Notes: generated by a model not told the origin, from the letters alone. A DNA stretch of 64,000 nucleotides from Holdemania massiliensis AP2 (GCF_000327285.1 NZ_HE998567.1:1379649-1443648); one strand, 5' to 3'; positions 16,435 through 25,184 are shown, counted from the stretch's first letter. Program-made: numbers and translations.

Positions 16435-17313
16435 CTAATAAGTCAGAATCTGCGGGCCATCCTCCGTGATCAAAATCGTATGTTCCCATTGTGCAGACGG
16501 TTTGCCATCCTGGGTGTAGATCGTCCAGCCATTGTAGCGATCCATCTCGACGCGGGCGCTGCCCATGTTGATCATCGGTTCAACCGTCATAACCATCCCC
16601 GGCACCAGCAGCATCCCGGTATTTTTCTTGCCGATATGGGAAACAAACGGATCGTCATGGAATTTCAAACCGACGCCATGACCGCCCAATTCGCGGACAA
16701 CCGAGTAGCCGCAGCTCTCTGCATAACTTTGGACGGCCGCCCCGATATCACCGACAAAATGCCAGGCCTGTGCAGCGGCAATACCGCGGTTCAGGCATTC
16801 CTTCGTTTCTTCAACCAGACGACGATTTTCATCGCTGACCTCACCGATCATAAACATCCGCGAAGCATCGGAATAAAATCCATTGTAAATCGTCGATACA
16901 TCCACGTTGACGATGTCGCCGGCTTTCAACTTGCGGCGATGACTCGGAATCCCATGGCAGACCTCATTGTTGACGGAGGTGCAGACACTTTTTGGGTATC
17001 CCTCATAATTCAGCGGGGCGCAGATCGCTCCTCGTGCGGTGGTCGTGTCATAGACAATTTTATCAATTTCCTCAGTGCTCATGCCCTCACAGATTGCGGC
17101 GGCCACCGCATCCAGCACTGCCGTGTTAATATCAGCACTGGCTTGTATGCCGGCAATCTCCGCCGGAGTTCGGATCAGACTGTGAGAGGGGACGATGTGA
17201 CCGCGCTTTTTATAATACGCAATTTTCTGATCCAGCGGCTGGTGGCACTCACTGTATAGATGACCACTGCCGCACCAGCATGGATCTTGGGGTTTAAGAT
17301 GAATTCGTTTCAT
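16435..17313 (-). CDS. map: Methionine aminopeptidase type I with SEC-C zinc motif
   Basis: Removes the initiator methionine from new proteins at the ribosome. It is 292 aa, longer than the 250-aa basic form because of an N-terminal SEC-C zinc motif: CWCGSGHLYSECH at residues 12-24. The catalytic domain then carries the five metal ligands: DVSTIYNGFYSDASRMF (two Asp), GHGVGLKFHDDPFV (His), MTVEPMI (Glu) and the final QWEHTILIT (Glu). Substrate-binding His is in NEVCHGIPS. The gene stands 14 bases after an HD-domain gene on the same strand. Because it is outside a ribosomal-protein operon, it may be a second map copy. Confidence 0.95.
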   Translation of the reverse strand: MKRIHLKPQDPCWCGSGHLYSECHQPLDQKIAYYKKRGHIVPSHSLIRTPAEIAGIQASADINTAVLDAVAAAICEGMSTEEIDKIVYDTTTARGAICAPLNYEGYPKSVCTSVNNEVCHGIPSHRRKLKAGDIVNVDVSTIYNGFYSDASRMFMIGEVSDENRRLVEETKECLNRGIAAAQAWHFVGDIGAAVQSYAESCGYSVVRELGGHGVGLKFHDDPFVSHIGKKNTGMLLVPGMVMTVEPMINMGSARVEMDRYNGWTIYTQDGKPSAQWEHTILITEDGPQILTY

Positions 17314-17327
17314 ACTTCGCCTACTTT

Positions 17328-17987
17328 CTATAAAATGATCTGATCATTAATCACTAAGGAAAAAGTCAGACCTAACTTTTCCGCCGCTTTGCGGCACAGC
17401 AGCATCCGCTGCATAAAGATTTCAAAATAATCCATCACGGCAGAAATCTGCGTGTCGATTTTCAAATCCAGCACAATCTTTTTGCGATCCGGTGTGATTT
17501 CTGTGCGCGACTGATGCACAGCATAATTGACCCGGTCGTGAATATCAAAGGTGGCAAAATCACGATTGCGGACACGCGTGCGGCGGACATCGGTTTTGTC
17601 TGCCAGAATCAAGGCCGCAGCAATCGGATTAACGGGGTAGGCAGTGCTTTCATCATGATTGCCGATGGCGCTGATTATCGTTGAGATTTCCTCAGCTTCC
17701 GCTCCCAGCTTGTCAAGAATCCGAAAAGCCATAACCGCTCCGCTCTGCGCATGATCGACACGGTTAATCACGTTGCCGATATCGTGCAGCCAACCGGCAA
17801 TTTCCGCCAGTTCCACCTCTCTTTGACTATATCCCAATGTCAAAAGGATTTCCCGCGCTTCTTTCGCGACCTTGCCGACATGCGCAAAACTGTGCTCAGT
17901 ATAGCCCAGCGCCGCCAAAGCTTCATCCGCTTTCTGAATGTACGTTCTGACCTGGGGATTATTTCTGACCTCTTCAACGGTGATCAT
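17328..17987 (-). CDS. HD-domain phosphohydrolase-like protein
   Basis: A 219-aa HD protein. The metal motif is AEIAGWLHDIGNVINR, with a preceding His in TEHSFAHVGKVAKEA and later ISAIGNHDEST and ALILADKTDVRR, a complete H-HD-H-D set. The C-terminal half (DRKKIVLDLKIDTQISAVMDYF) is conserved in this subfamily and unlike that of RelA-type enzymes. It is encoded just upstream of map. Family members hydrolyse phosphate esters of nucleotides, but the substrate here is not evident. The start has AAGGAGGAACGCG upstream. Confidence 0.85.
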   Translation of the reverse strand: MITVEEVRNNPQVRTYIQKADEALAALGYTEHSFAHVGKVAKEAREILLTLGYSQREVELAEIAGWLHDIGNVINRVDHAQSGAVMAFRILDKLGAEAEEISTIISAIGNHDESTAYPVNPIAAALILADKTDVRRTRVRNRDFATFDIHDRVNYAVHQSRTEITPDRKKIVLDLKIDTQISAVMDYFEIFMQRMLLCRKAAEKLGLTFSLVINDQIIL

Positions 17988-18056
17988 CGCGTTCCTCCTT
18001 TTCCGTCCTTTGCAGGATTTCCTTCTCTGCCTTTACTATGGACCAATACCGGCATT

Positions 18057-19373
18057 CTAATCGGCCTGCTGGATCAGCACGCCCTCCTGCGGCATGGATC
18101 TGTGGGTACTGTAAAACCGCTGGATCGCCAGGATCATGGCTTCGCTGTCCTCGACTCCGGCAGTTTCATTGCAGGAATGCATCGCCAGCTGAGCTAATCC
18201 GATATCGACGGAAGCGATGCTGACCTGAGAAGTGCTGATGCTGCCCAGCGTACCGCCGCCTTTTAAATCAGAACGATTGGTGAAATATTGCGTTTTCACT
18301 CCAACTTCAGCGCAAAGCTCCTTGAATAAAGCCGCGCTGATCGCGTCCGAGGTATAACTCTGATTAGCATTGTATTTGATCACGATGCCCTGATTCAGAT
18401 AAACACGATTAGTCGGATCGGATTTCTCTGGAACATTGGGATGCACGGCATGCGCGTTATCCGCAGAAATCATCAGCGACGAAGCCAGCGCCCGCTGCAG
18501 ATCCTCCTCCGTCAATGCCATTGCCTGCGTTATTCGGCGCAAGGTATCGATCAAAAAGGTCGAAGCCGCGCCCTGGCGTGTCCGGCTGCCGACTTCCTCA
18601 TTGTCAAAGCAGCAGTAGACATTCAATGAACGGCGGCTGCGGCCCTGCAGAAAGCCCTGCAGCGTCGTATACGCACACTGCAGATCATCCAGATGCGGAC
18701 TGGAGATAAACTCTTTGTTCTTGCCCCAGACATAGCCTTTCTGCAAGCAGGTTAAGTACAGATCAAAACTGAGTACCGCCTCCGGTGCGACCTTGAGCTC
18801 TTCTGCCAGCAGCGTCTTGATATCAAACGGCTCCTGACCCAAGCCCAGTAATGGAAGCATATCTTTTTGAGCATTGTAGCTGGCGTTGGTATTGGCTTCA
18901 CGGTTCATGTGAATCGCCAAAGAGGGAATCGTCAGCAGCGGACGGTCAATGTTCAAATACCGGCTGACAATCTTCTCTCCATCCCGCACGATCACCCGGC
19001 CAGCTAAGGACAGCGGGCGATCCATCCAGGTGCTGCACAGCATTCCGCCATAACCTTCGGTGTTCAGCTTCAGATAACCGTTTTCCTGAATCACGGCGTT
19101 GGGCTTAAGCTTGAAAGTCGGCGCATCACTGTGGGACGCTGCGATATTGAAACTGAGATCTTCTGTTGTTTCTGGCATTTGCCAGGCCAGCAGACTGGAA
19201 TGATTGCGGATCGTAAAATACCGTCCGCCGGGCGTCAGCGACCAGCGGGCACTCTCAATCTGTTCTTCATATCCAGCCTGGATCAGCCGTTCACGCAGCT
19301 GATCGACGGCCTGAAAACAGGTGGGGCTGGCTGCGATAAAATCAAGCATGTCTTGAATTTGTGTGTTTGTCAT
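18057..19373 (-). CDS. M18-family zinc aminopeptidase
   Basis: A 438-aa cytoplasmic aminopeptidase of family M18 (aspartyl aminopeptidase-like), usually a dodecameric tetrahedral particle. Di-zinc ligands are seen in NIAASHSDAPTFKLKP (His-Asp), CCFDNEEVGSRTRQGA (catalytic Glu-Glu), MISADNAHAVHPN (Asp) and the late MHSCNETAGVEDSE (His). SSPHLDDLQCAY carries another conserved Asp. It releases acidic or neutral N-terminal residues from peptides. It follows a run of peptide-processing genes (map, HD) but has its own upstream region with a TATAAT about 80 bases before the start. Confidence 0.93.
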   Translation of the reverse strand: MTNTQIQDMLDFIAASPTCFQAVDQLRERLIQAGYEEQIESARWSLTPGGRYFTIRNHSSLLAWQMPETTEDLSFNIAASHSDAPTFKLKPNAVIQENGYLKLNTEGYGGMLCSTWMDRPLSLAGRVIVRDGEKIVSRYLNIDRPLLTIPSLAIHMNREANTNASYNAQKDMLPLLGLGQEPFDIKTLLAEELKVAPEAVLSFDLYLTCLQKGYVWGKNKEFISSPHLDDLQCAYTTLQGFLQGRSRRSLNVYCCFDNEEVGSRTRQGAASTFLIDTLRRITQAMALTEEDLQRALASSLMISADNAHAVHPNVPEKSDPTNRVYLNQGIVIKYNANQSYTSDAISAALFKELCAEVGVKTQYFTNRSDLKGGGTLGSISTSQVSIASVDIGLAQLAMHSCNETAGVEDSEAMILAIQRFYSTHRSMPQEGVLIQQAD

Positions 19374-19580
19374 TTCTTCACCTCATTAAAATTGATCCGG
19401 AAAATCCGGGGTTTTTAACCAACAAAACTTAGCCGCAGAAAACTGCGTCATCTCAATTATACTCATTTTCATGCCAAGCGACACATAAAAACATGAATTC
19501 CCGGCAGATTTCCCTGTTAAAACAGCGCAAATCGGACAGAATGACTATCAGAATCATAAGTCATTGAAGGAGGAAACAAC

Positions 19581-20672
19581 ATGACCATCCAAACCACTCT
19601 GCCCCGGATCAATGAACTGGGGTACTATGAAATGCGGCTGGAAAGCATCGGCGGCCTGGGCGCAAATCTGTGCGGCAAACTGTTGGGCGAGCTGGGGGCT
19701 GTTCAGCTGGGCCTGAATGCGGCCAGTTTTTCCAGTTATGGCTCGGAAAAACGCGGCTCTCCGGTGAAAGCCTTTATTCGTTACAGTGCGCCGACTCAAG
19801 AAATCCGCATCAATTCCCCCGTCCGGCATCCCGACTGTCTGGCCTTATTTCATGAAGCCATGGCAGGAAAGCTGCCGGTTAACGCCGGGGTACAGCGGCA
19901 TTGCCGGGTTGTCATCAATACGGCGTTGGACGGAGCCGCAATCCGGGATCGGATGCAGCTGTCAGCGCGTGATATCTACTGTGTTGATGCCCTGACTCTG
20001 GCGCTGCAGTCGAAGTCGCGTGTGAACATGGTCATGCTTGGGGCGATTGCCCGCGCCACTGGCTTTATACCGTTAGAGGTCGCAAAGCAGGCAGTGATCG
20101 CGACACTGGGCAGCAAAGCACCGGAGCTGTTGGGCGCTAACTTAGAGGGTGTGCAGCGCGGCTATGATGAAGTTCAGCTCTATCATTTTGATGATGAACG
20201 CTATCCGGAAATTCCATTTGACAGCGAAAGTGAAGGCTGGGGCTGGAAAACCGCTCCGATCGGCGGGGTTAACCCGATCAGCGGCAGTTCTGTACGCAAT
20301 GATCTCTCTGCCAGCCGTGAAGGTTATCTGCCGCTGTTTGAGCCGGAAAAGTGCATTCATTGCGGCCTGTGCGATTCCACCTGTCCGGATATGGTATTTC
20401 AATTCTTTCCTGGGGAACTGAAAGGCCGGAAAACGATGCTCAACCGCGGACTTGACTATCGTTTCTGCAAAGGCTGTCTGCGCTGCGTTGACATCTGCCC
20501 GACTCATGCCTTAACCCGCGGAGTTGAGAAAGAACATCCGCATCCAGACTATTTCACTCCGGTTCGCGATCTGTTAACACCCGATCTGCAGCAGACCCAT
20601 GTCGGCGCCAACAGCTGGGTTACCAGTGAATCACCGAATGAAGAAATTTTGAAAAAGGGAGGAAATGTGTGA
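19581..20672 (+). CDS. 2-oxoacid:ferredoxin oxidoreductase, fused gamma-delta subunit
   Basis: A 363-aa fusion of the gamma subunit and the delta ferredoxin of a pyruvate/2-oxoacid oxidoreductase, which converts a 2-oxoacid and CoA to acyl-CoA, CO2 and reduced ferredoxin. Residues 1-190 are the gamma domain (GIGGLGANLCGKLLGE is close to the usual GxGGQG motif, here GGLG). Residues about 245-325 carry two 4Fe-4S sites, CIHCGLCDSTCP and CKGCLRCVDICP. AGGAGG precedes the ATG. The stop overlaps the next gene (TGATG), which holds alpha and beta, so the complex is made from two polypeptides. The exact oxoacid (pyruvate, 2-oxoglutarate or branched) is uncertain. Confidence 0.88.
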   Translation: MTIQTTLPRINELGYYEMRLESIGGLGANLCGKLLGELGAVQLGLNAASFSSYGSEKRGSPVKAFIRYSAPTQEIRINSPVRHPDCLALFHEAMAGKLPVNAGVQRHCRVVINTALDGAAIRDRMQLSARDIYCVDALTLALQSKSRVNMVMLGAIARATGFIPLEVAKQAVIATLGSKAPELLGANLEGVQRGYDEVQLYHFDDERYPEIPFDSESEGWGWKTAPIGGVNPISGSSVRNDLSASREGYLPLFEPEKCIHCGLCDSTCPDMVFQFFPGELKGRKTMLNRGLDYRFCKGCLRCVDICPTHALTRGVEKEHPHPDYFTPVRDLLTPDLQQTHVGANSWVTSESPNEEILKKGGNV

Positions 20673-22894
20673 TGAAAAAACAGATCAGCCTGTATGAAAG
20701 CGGCAATGAACTGGCTGCGGTTGCCGCCAAACAGATCAACTATCATGTCATGGGTTACTATCCGATTACCCCTTCAACCCAGATCGCTGAAAATCTTGAT
20801 CTAATGAAAGCTCAAGGACTGCACGATATTTCCCTGATTGCTGCCGAAGGCGAACACAGCGCGGCTGGAATCTGTTACGGCGCCAGCACCGGCGGCGGCC
20901 GGGTTTTCAATGCCACCAGCGCCAACGGTTTGCTTTATGCCCTGGAACAGCTGCCAGTTCAATCCGGCACTCGCTTTCCGATGGTGATGAATGTTGCCTG
21001 CCGGACGGTATCCGGCCCCCTGTCCATCAAAGGCGATCACAGCGATATTATGATGATGCTGAACTGCGGCTGGATCATCCTGTTCGCCAACAGCGTGCAA
21101 ATGGTATACGATTACAACCTGATCGGACTCAAGCTGGCTGAAACTGTCAATCTGCCGGTTGCGGTCGCCTTTGACGGTTTCTTTACCAGCCACCAAAAAC
21201 GCCGCTGCATGATTTTTGAGAAGGATCAGGACGTTCAGGACTACATCGGACCCGTGAAAAAACGTACGGATATCCTCGATACCGAACATCCGGTAACCAT
21301 TGGTTCCTATATGAACGAGCCGGATTTAATCAATAATAAGTATCAGCTGCATGAAGCAATGGAACAAGTGTTCAATGAGATTGAGCCGCTGTTTGAAGAA
21401 TTTAAAGAATTGAGCGGACGGCCGCAGCACCTTGTGGAAACTTATCGGGCGGAGGAAGCCAAAGTGGTCATCTTTGCGCTGGGCTCGACTTATCACACAT
21501 TAAAAGAAGCTGTCGATCAGCTGCGGAAAGAAGAAATTGAAGTCGGCGCTGTCACACTGACGATGATCCGCCCGTTTCCCAAAGCTCAGCTGATTGAAAA
21601 GATCGCCCATGCTGAAACCTTAATTGTCTTAGATCGGCAGGACAGCTATGGTGCCCAGGGCGGCAACATGTCACTGGAAATCCGTGCGGCTCTGCAGGAG
21701 GCGAAACTGGATTGCGAGGTCTATACACGAATCTATGGTTTGGGCGGCAAAGACTTCTACTATGAGGAAGCTGTAAAACTGGTGAAGGATTGTCTTGGGC
21801 AGGATCTGCCGCGATTTGATTACCTGCAGATAAGCGAAGGTCAGCCTGTTTCCAATCCGGAATACTTTAAACCGCTGACGGCGGAGGATACAGAGTTAGG
21901 GCTCACCCAATGCCGGCTTAATGATCAAGGCCAGCTGCAGGTGCAAGGCGGTCAGATCGCTGCGACGACCGCGATGCCGAAGCGGCTTGCGCCGGGGCAT
22001 GGAGCCTGTCCGGGATGCGGAATCCCAGTCAATGTCAATTTACTGCTTCGGGGGATTGAGGGCGTGGTTGTCCTGTTATTTCAGACGGGGTGCGGAATGG
22101 TTGTTACGACTTCTTACCCAAAAACTTCATTTAAAGTTCCCTACCTTCATAACTTATTTCAGAATGGCGCGGCTACGGTTGCAGGCCTGGCGGAAATGTT
22201 TCATCAGCGGCAGAAGCGCGGAGAATTGCCTGAGGGGGATATCACATTCATCATGATCAGCGGTGATGGAGGGATGGATATCGGTTTGGGTTCAGCTATT
22301 GGTGCAGCCCTGCGCAACGATGCATTCATTTTGATGGAATATGATAACGGCGGATATATGAATACAGGGTATCAGCTTTCTTATTCGACCCCGATGGGAG
22401 CGCGGAGTTCCACCTCGCACATCGGCAAAACTCAGTATGGAAAGACCTTTGTCAACAAAGACACGCCGCAGATTATGGCAGCCGCAGGGGCTCAGTATGT
22501 AGCGACGGTGGCAGAATCCCAGCCGGCAGACTTTTTAAAAAAGGCGGCAAAAGCTCAGTATTATGCAAAGAATAAAGGCTTTGTTTATCTGAAAGCTCTA
22601 TCAGCCTGTCCGTTAAACTGGGCAGATGTCCCGAGTCAGGAACGGAAGGTGATTCAGGCTGCCGTTGACTGCGGATATTTCCCGCTTTATGAAATTGAGG
22701 AGGGGATCACGTTGATTAACTACAATCCGGAAAAGAACGGAAAACAGATTCCAGCAATCGACTGGCTGAAGATGATGGGACGGACGCGGCATTTAGGAAA
22801 GCCGGAATATGCGGAAGTCGTTGGGCATATCCAGAAAGAAATTGACAAACGTTGGACACGTTTGAAAGCGCGGGCCGAAAGTGATGTTTTGTAA
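20672..22894 (+). CDS. 2-oxoacid:ferredoxin oxidoreductase, fused alpha-beta subunit
   Basis: A 740-aa fusion. Residues 1-400 are the alpha subunit (HVMGYYPITPSTQIAENL, then GEHSAAGICYGASTGG). From about 430 the beta subunit follows, with GHGACPGCGIPVNVN (iron-sulfur cysteines) and the thiamine diphosphate site ISGDGGMDIGLGSAIGAAL...DNGGYMNTG. Beta and alpha are normally separate or fused in other orders. Start: GTG 20669 is possible, but ATG 20672 lies 9 bases after GGAGG. Both subunit genes overlap and so should be made in equal amounts. In this anaerobe the enzyme feeds reduced ferredoxin to fermentation. PITPSTQIAE is shared by 2-oxoglutarate, branched-chain and pyruvate enzymes, so the substrate is left open. 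Confidence 0.9.
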   Translation: MKKQISLYESGNELAAVAAKQINYHVMGYYPITPSTQIAENLDLMKAQGLHDISLIAAEGEHSAAGICYGASTGGGRVFNATSANGLLYALEQLPVQSGTRFPMVMNVACRTVSGPLSIKGDHSDIMMMLNCGWIILFANSVQMVYDYNLIGLKLAETVNLPVAVAFDGFFTSHQKRRCMIFEKDQDVQDYIGPVKKRTDILDTEHPVTIGSYMNEPDLINNKYQLHEAMEQVFNEIEPLFEEFKELSGRPQHLVETYRAEEAKVVIFALGSTYHTLKEAVDQLRKEEIEVGAVTLTMIRPFPKAQLIEKIAHAETLIVLDRQDSYGAQGGNMSLEIRAALQEAKLDCEVYTRIYGLGGKDFYYEEAVKLVKDCLGQDLPRFDYLQISEGQPVSNPEYFKPLTAEDTELGLTQCRLNDQGQLQVQGGQIAATTAMPKRLAPGHGACPGCGIPVNVNLLLRGIEGVVVLLFQTGCGMVVTTSYPKTSFKVPYLHNLFQNGAATVAGLAEMFHQRQKRGELPEGDITFIMISGDGGMDIGLGSAIGAALRNDAFILMEYDNGGYMNTGYQLSYSTPMGARSSTSHIGKTQYGKTFVNKDTPQIMAAAGAQYVATVAESQPADFLKKAAKAQYYAKNKGFVYLKALSACPLNWADVPSQERKVIQAAVDCGYFPLYEIEEGITLINYNPEKNGKQIPAIDWLKMMGRTRHLGKPEYAEVVGHIQKEIDKRWTRLKARAESDVL

Positions 22895-22935
22895 CTGAGA
22901 AGTTTCCTGATTTCATTCTTTTCTCCAGCATAAAG

Positions 22936-22994
22936 AAAACGCAGTTCTCTTCCCTTTCATAGTTCTTGTGTTAGAGAGGAAAAACTGCGTTTTT
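22936..22994 (+). terminator. Terminator of the oxoacid oxidoreductase operon
   Basis: AAAACGCAGTT and AACTGCGTTTTT pair across a 36-base loop between convergent genes. It may also end the dut transcript. Confidence 0.75.
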
Positions 22995-23003
22995 ATATAC
23001 GGC

Positions 23004-23528
23004 TTAGAAAATTTTACTGTTAGAGGTACTGCCGAAACCACCATTTCGCAGCTGATCGACTTCATCATCTACCGTGATGCCGTATTCTACAAAGATTCCC
23101 TGCATAAAGCCTTCCCCCTGAGTAAGCGATAGTTGTTTTTCTTCACGGGAATCATTGAGCAGCTTGCAGAAAATATGGCCTTCATTGTCGGAATCATAGT
23201 AGTCGGAATCAATAATTCCCACGGTGTTGTTAAACTGCAGCCGATATTTAAAACCCAGACCGCTGCGCGGATAGCATTTTAAGACCCATCCGGCTGCGAT
23301 CTGAACCCGAATACCGGTTGGTATTTTGATAGATTCTCCTGGTTTGAGGATAAAACTCTGGGGGGCAAAGAAATCATAACCAGCGGAACCGATGGTTGCC
23401 CGCTTTGGCAGCTGAAGCTGATCATAGATCTGAATGGCTTCCGCTTGTGTCGCTGTTGTAAACGTATCAAGCCAATCCTGAACAAATTGTTTTTTACTTA
23501 CTTTTTCAAATTTTGCGATTTTCTGCAT
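23004..23528 (-). CDS. dut: dUTPase (deoxyuridine triphosphate nucleotidohydrolase)
   Basis: Hydrolyses dUTP to dUMP and diphosphate, keeping uracil out of DNA. It is 174 aa with an unusual 40-residue N-terminal extension before motif 1. The five trimeric-dUTPase motifs can be followed: IGSAGYDFFAP, PRSGLGFKY, GIIDSDYYDSDNEGH, LTQGEGFMQGIFVEYG and the C-terminal NGGFGSTSN that closes over the active site. Motif 4 lacks the common aromatic (GERFAQ becomes GEGFMQ). AAAGGA precedes ATG 23528; the eight extra codons upstream lack support. A TTGACA/TACAAT promoter lies at 23573-23602, next to the end of a TnpB element. Confidence 0.9.
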   Translation of the reverse strand: MQKIAKFEKVSKKQFVQDWLDTFTTATQAEAIQIYDQLQLPKRATIGSAGYDFFAPQSFILKPGESIKIPTGIRVQIAAGWVLKCYPRSGLGFKYRLQFNNTVGIIDSDYYDSDNEGHIFCKLLNDSREEKQLSLTQGEGFMQGIFVEYGITVDDEVDQLRNGGFGSTSNSKIF

Positions 23529-23572
23529 GGAATTTATTCCTTTCTTCAACATGTCTGACCTGAATTGTACCT

Positions 23573-23602
23573 ATTGTAAAGAAAAGGATCGGCTTTTGTC
23601 AA
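23573..23602 (-). promoter_or_regulatory. dut promoter inside an inverted repeat
   Basis: Minus strand -35 TTGACA (23597-23602), 18-base spacer, -10 TACAAT (23573-23578). The -35 box is in the loop of a stem formed by AAGGATCGG (23584-23592) and CCGATCCTT (23616-23624). That stem could act as a terminator for transcription arriving from the TnpB gene. Confidence 0.65.
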
Positions 23603-23629
23603 CTCCAGGACTTAACCGATCCTTGCACA

Positions 23630-23760
23630 CTTTGAGATCCCCCTTATCTCAAAGATTATTATTGGGTTCAAACCTCACAGCGTGATTGAGATAAGGGCAC
23701 GCAAAAACCCGTCCTGACACAGAACATATAGTTTGCCAGGCTATCCAGTCACAGGACTGG
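23630..23760 (-). ncRNA. Candidate omega (reRNA) guide scaffold at the 3' end of tnpB
   Basis: TnpB nucleases use an RNA made from the 3' end of the element. Here three blocks of complementarity lie after the stop codon: TTGAGATAAGGG (23686-23697) pairs with CCCTTATCTCAA (23641-23652), and ATCTCAAAG (23646-23654) can instead pair with CTTTGAGAT (23630-23638). A further hairpin, CCAGTC-CTGT-GACTGG, covers the last codons of tnpB. Guide sequence would follow on the minus strand below about 23630. This is structural inference; the ends are not mapped. Confidence 0.5.
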
Positions 23761-24799
23761 ATTCAGGTGCATGAACAATATTCATCGCACCGACGATATC
23801 GCGATGACAGTGGAAGCCGCAGACACATCGATAAAAACGCTTGTCAGGGGTATTGAGTCTGCCGCAGCGCGGACATCGTTTGGATGTATAGCGAGGATCA
23901 ACAAAAACTAAACGGAGTCCTTCGCGCTGTGCTTTATAACGGACGTTGTCAATCAAACGGTAATATGACCACTGGTTCAGCTCCCGCTTATCTCTGGATT
24001 GTTTCATTTCTCGTTTGCCAATTCCGTGAAGCTGCTCTACACAGAGCACGCCAACATTCTGATCGACTGCAAACTGAACAATCTGAGAGCTGATGAGATG
24101 ACATTGCGTAATCATCCAGCGGTAAAGACCATGATTCAATTCTTTAATTTTTGAATAGTCTTCCTTTTTTTGAAGTTCTGTAAGTTTTGCATAAAAAGCA
24201 TTGCGGCGAAAACGGGACTCTCGTCCATTTCCGAAAAAGTGGATTTTTCCATCTTCTGTGAAGGCAACCGCAGGAACTTTAATTCCCAGATCAATGCCCA
24301 TTCTTTTTGTCGATATGGATTGCGGTTTTTCCGGCACTTTAACATTAAGTTCAGCAGCCCACCATTGTTTGTAGGGATGAATGGTCAGTTTGCCTAATTC
24401 CATGCTGAGAAAACGTTGTTGATATGGCTCGGCCATGATTGGTAATTTCAGCGTGTCACCGATACCGAAGCGGCCGCCAACCTGAATTTCTAATTCATTA
24501 TCCACAATTTTGAAGTTTGGCTGATGCCAGCAGCATTGCGATGTTTTCAATCTCAGTTTTAGATTGTTAAATTTTTGAACATGTTTGAAGATTTGCTTTG
24601 CATCCTGAACGACCATTGCACGACTCCAGAAAGGGATGAAAGTGCAGAAGTCGCCATAGGATACATAAACAGGATGTTTGTTTTTGATATAAAGCTGAAG
24701 TAAGTTGTTAACCTCATTTTGATAGGCCTTTGCCATAATTGTAAGAATTCTTGATGTATTTTCATCAGTTTTTAATAAGATCCGACAAGTAAGATAAAT
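23741..24799 (-). CDS. tnpB: TnpB RNA-guided endonuclease with apparent ATT start
   Basis: An RNA-guided DNA nuclease, ancestor-like to Cas12. The RuvC parts are visible: MGIDLGIKVPAVAF (Asp), GVLCVEQLHG (Glu), and the four-cysteine zinc ribbon CPRC...CVCG followed by HRDIVGAMNI (Asp). The first ATG (24736) gives only 331 aa. The frame is open upstream and encodes YLTCRILLKTDENTSRILTI, the family's usual beginning, right after an optimal AGGAGGTG (24805-24812, spacing 7). At that position the codon is ATT (24797-24799), not ATG. Either it uses a rare AUU start or the start codon was lost by one mutation. The catalytic residues look intact. Codon use resembles its neighbours. Confidence 0.85.
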   Translation of the reverse strand: MYLTCRILLKTDENTSRILTIMAKAYQNEVNNLLQLYIKNKHPVYVSYGDFCTFIPFWSRAMVVQDAKQIFKHVQKFNNLKLRLKTSQCCWHQPNFKIVDNELEIQVGGRFGIGDTLKLPIMAEPYQQRFLSMELGKLTIHPYKQWWAAELNVKVPEKPQSISTKRMGIDLGIKVPAVAFTEDGKIHFFGNGRESRFRRNAFYAKLTELQKKEDYSKIKELNHGLYRWMITQCHLISSQIVQFAVDQNVGVLCVEQLHGIGKREMKQSRDKRELNQWSYYRLIDNVRYKAQREGLRLVFVDPRYTSKRCPRCGRLNTPDKRFYRCVCGFHCHRDIVGAMNIVHAPESSPVTG

Positions 24800-25007
24800 A
24801 TTGTCACCTCCTCAGAGTTATTATTCCCTACACTTATAATATTGCGCATTTTTGAAAAAAGCCCCACAAAAAAAATAAAAATTTTTTAAATGCTTCCAAC
24901 TGCTTTGAAATTTACAGAATTTCGGATCCTTCTCAAGTCCGGCAGAAGCGTCCGATTTGGACAATCTCTACTTTTTTTGTTTTTTTCAAATTTTTTTAAA
25001 AAAAGAC

Positions 25008-25036
25008 TTGTCAAATGTACTTCTTCATGATAGTAT
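25008..25036 (+). promoter_or_regulatory. Promoter of the tRNA operon
   Basis: -35 TTGTCA (25008-25013), 17-base spacer, -10 TAGTAT (25031-25036), 25 bases before the first tRNA. AT-rich DNA lies upstream, as in strong stable-RNA promoters. Confidence 0.7.
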
Positions 25037-25061
25037 ATAAAAGCGCTGTGAGTTACCAAGT

Positions 25062-25152
25062 GAAGAAGTACTCAAGAGGCTGAAGAGGTGCCCCTGCTAA
25101 GGGCATAGGTCGCGAAAGCGGCGCGCGGGTTCAAATCCCGCCTTCTTCGCCA
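25062..25152 (+). tRNA. tRNA-Ser (GCT)
   Basis: Acceptor GAAGAAG pairs with CTTCTTC, discriminator G and encoded CCA. The anticodon loop is CTGCTAA (GCT). It has the long variable arm (TCGCGAAAGCGG) expected of serine tRNA, and GGTTCAAATCC in the T arm. Confidence 0.95.
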
Positions 25153-25184
25153 CATTACAGTGCGCGCGCCGAAACAACGATATT

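Larger units (their letters stand above)
23630..24815 (-). mobile_element. IS1341-type element (IS200/IS605 family, tnpB only)
   Basis: A TnpB gene with a structured right end and no TnpA transposase in the window, so it depends on a transposase elsewhere or is stranded. The right boundary is placed at the hairpin ending near 23630; the left boundary is only guessed from the end of the structured and AT-rich DNA upstream of the gene. It lies between the dut promoter and a tRNA operon. IS200/IS605 elements do not make target duplications, so none is expected. Confidence 0.6.

Noticed and set aside
16480-17259. A 259-codon plus-strand open frame
   Set aside because: It is antisense to methionine aminopeptidase, which has all its metal ligands.
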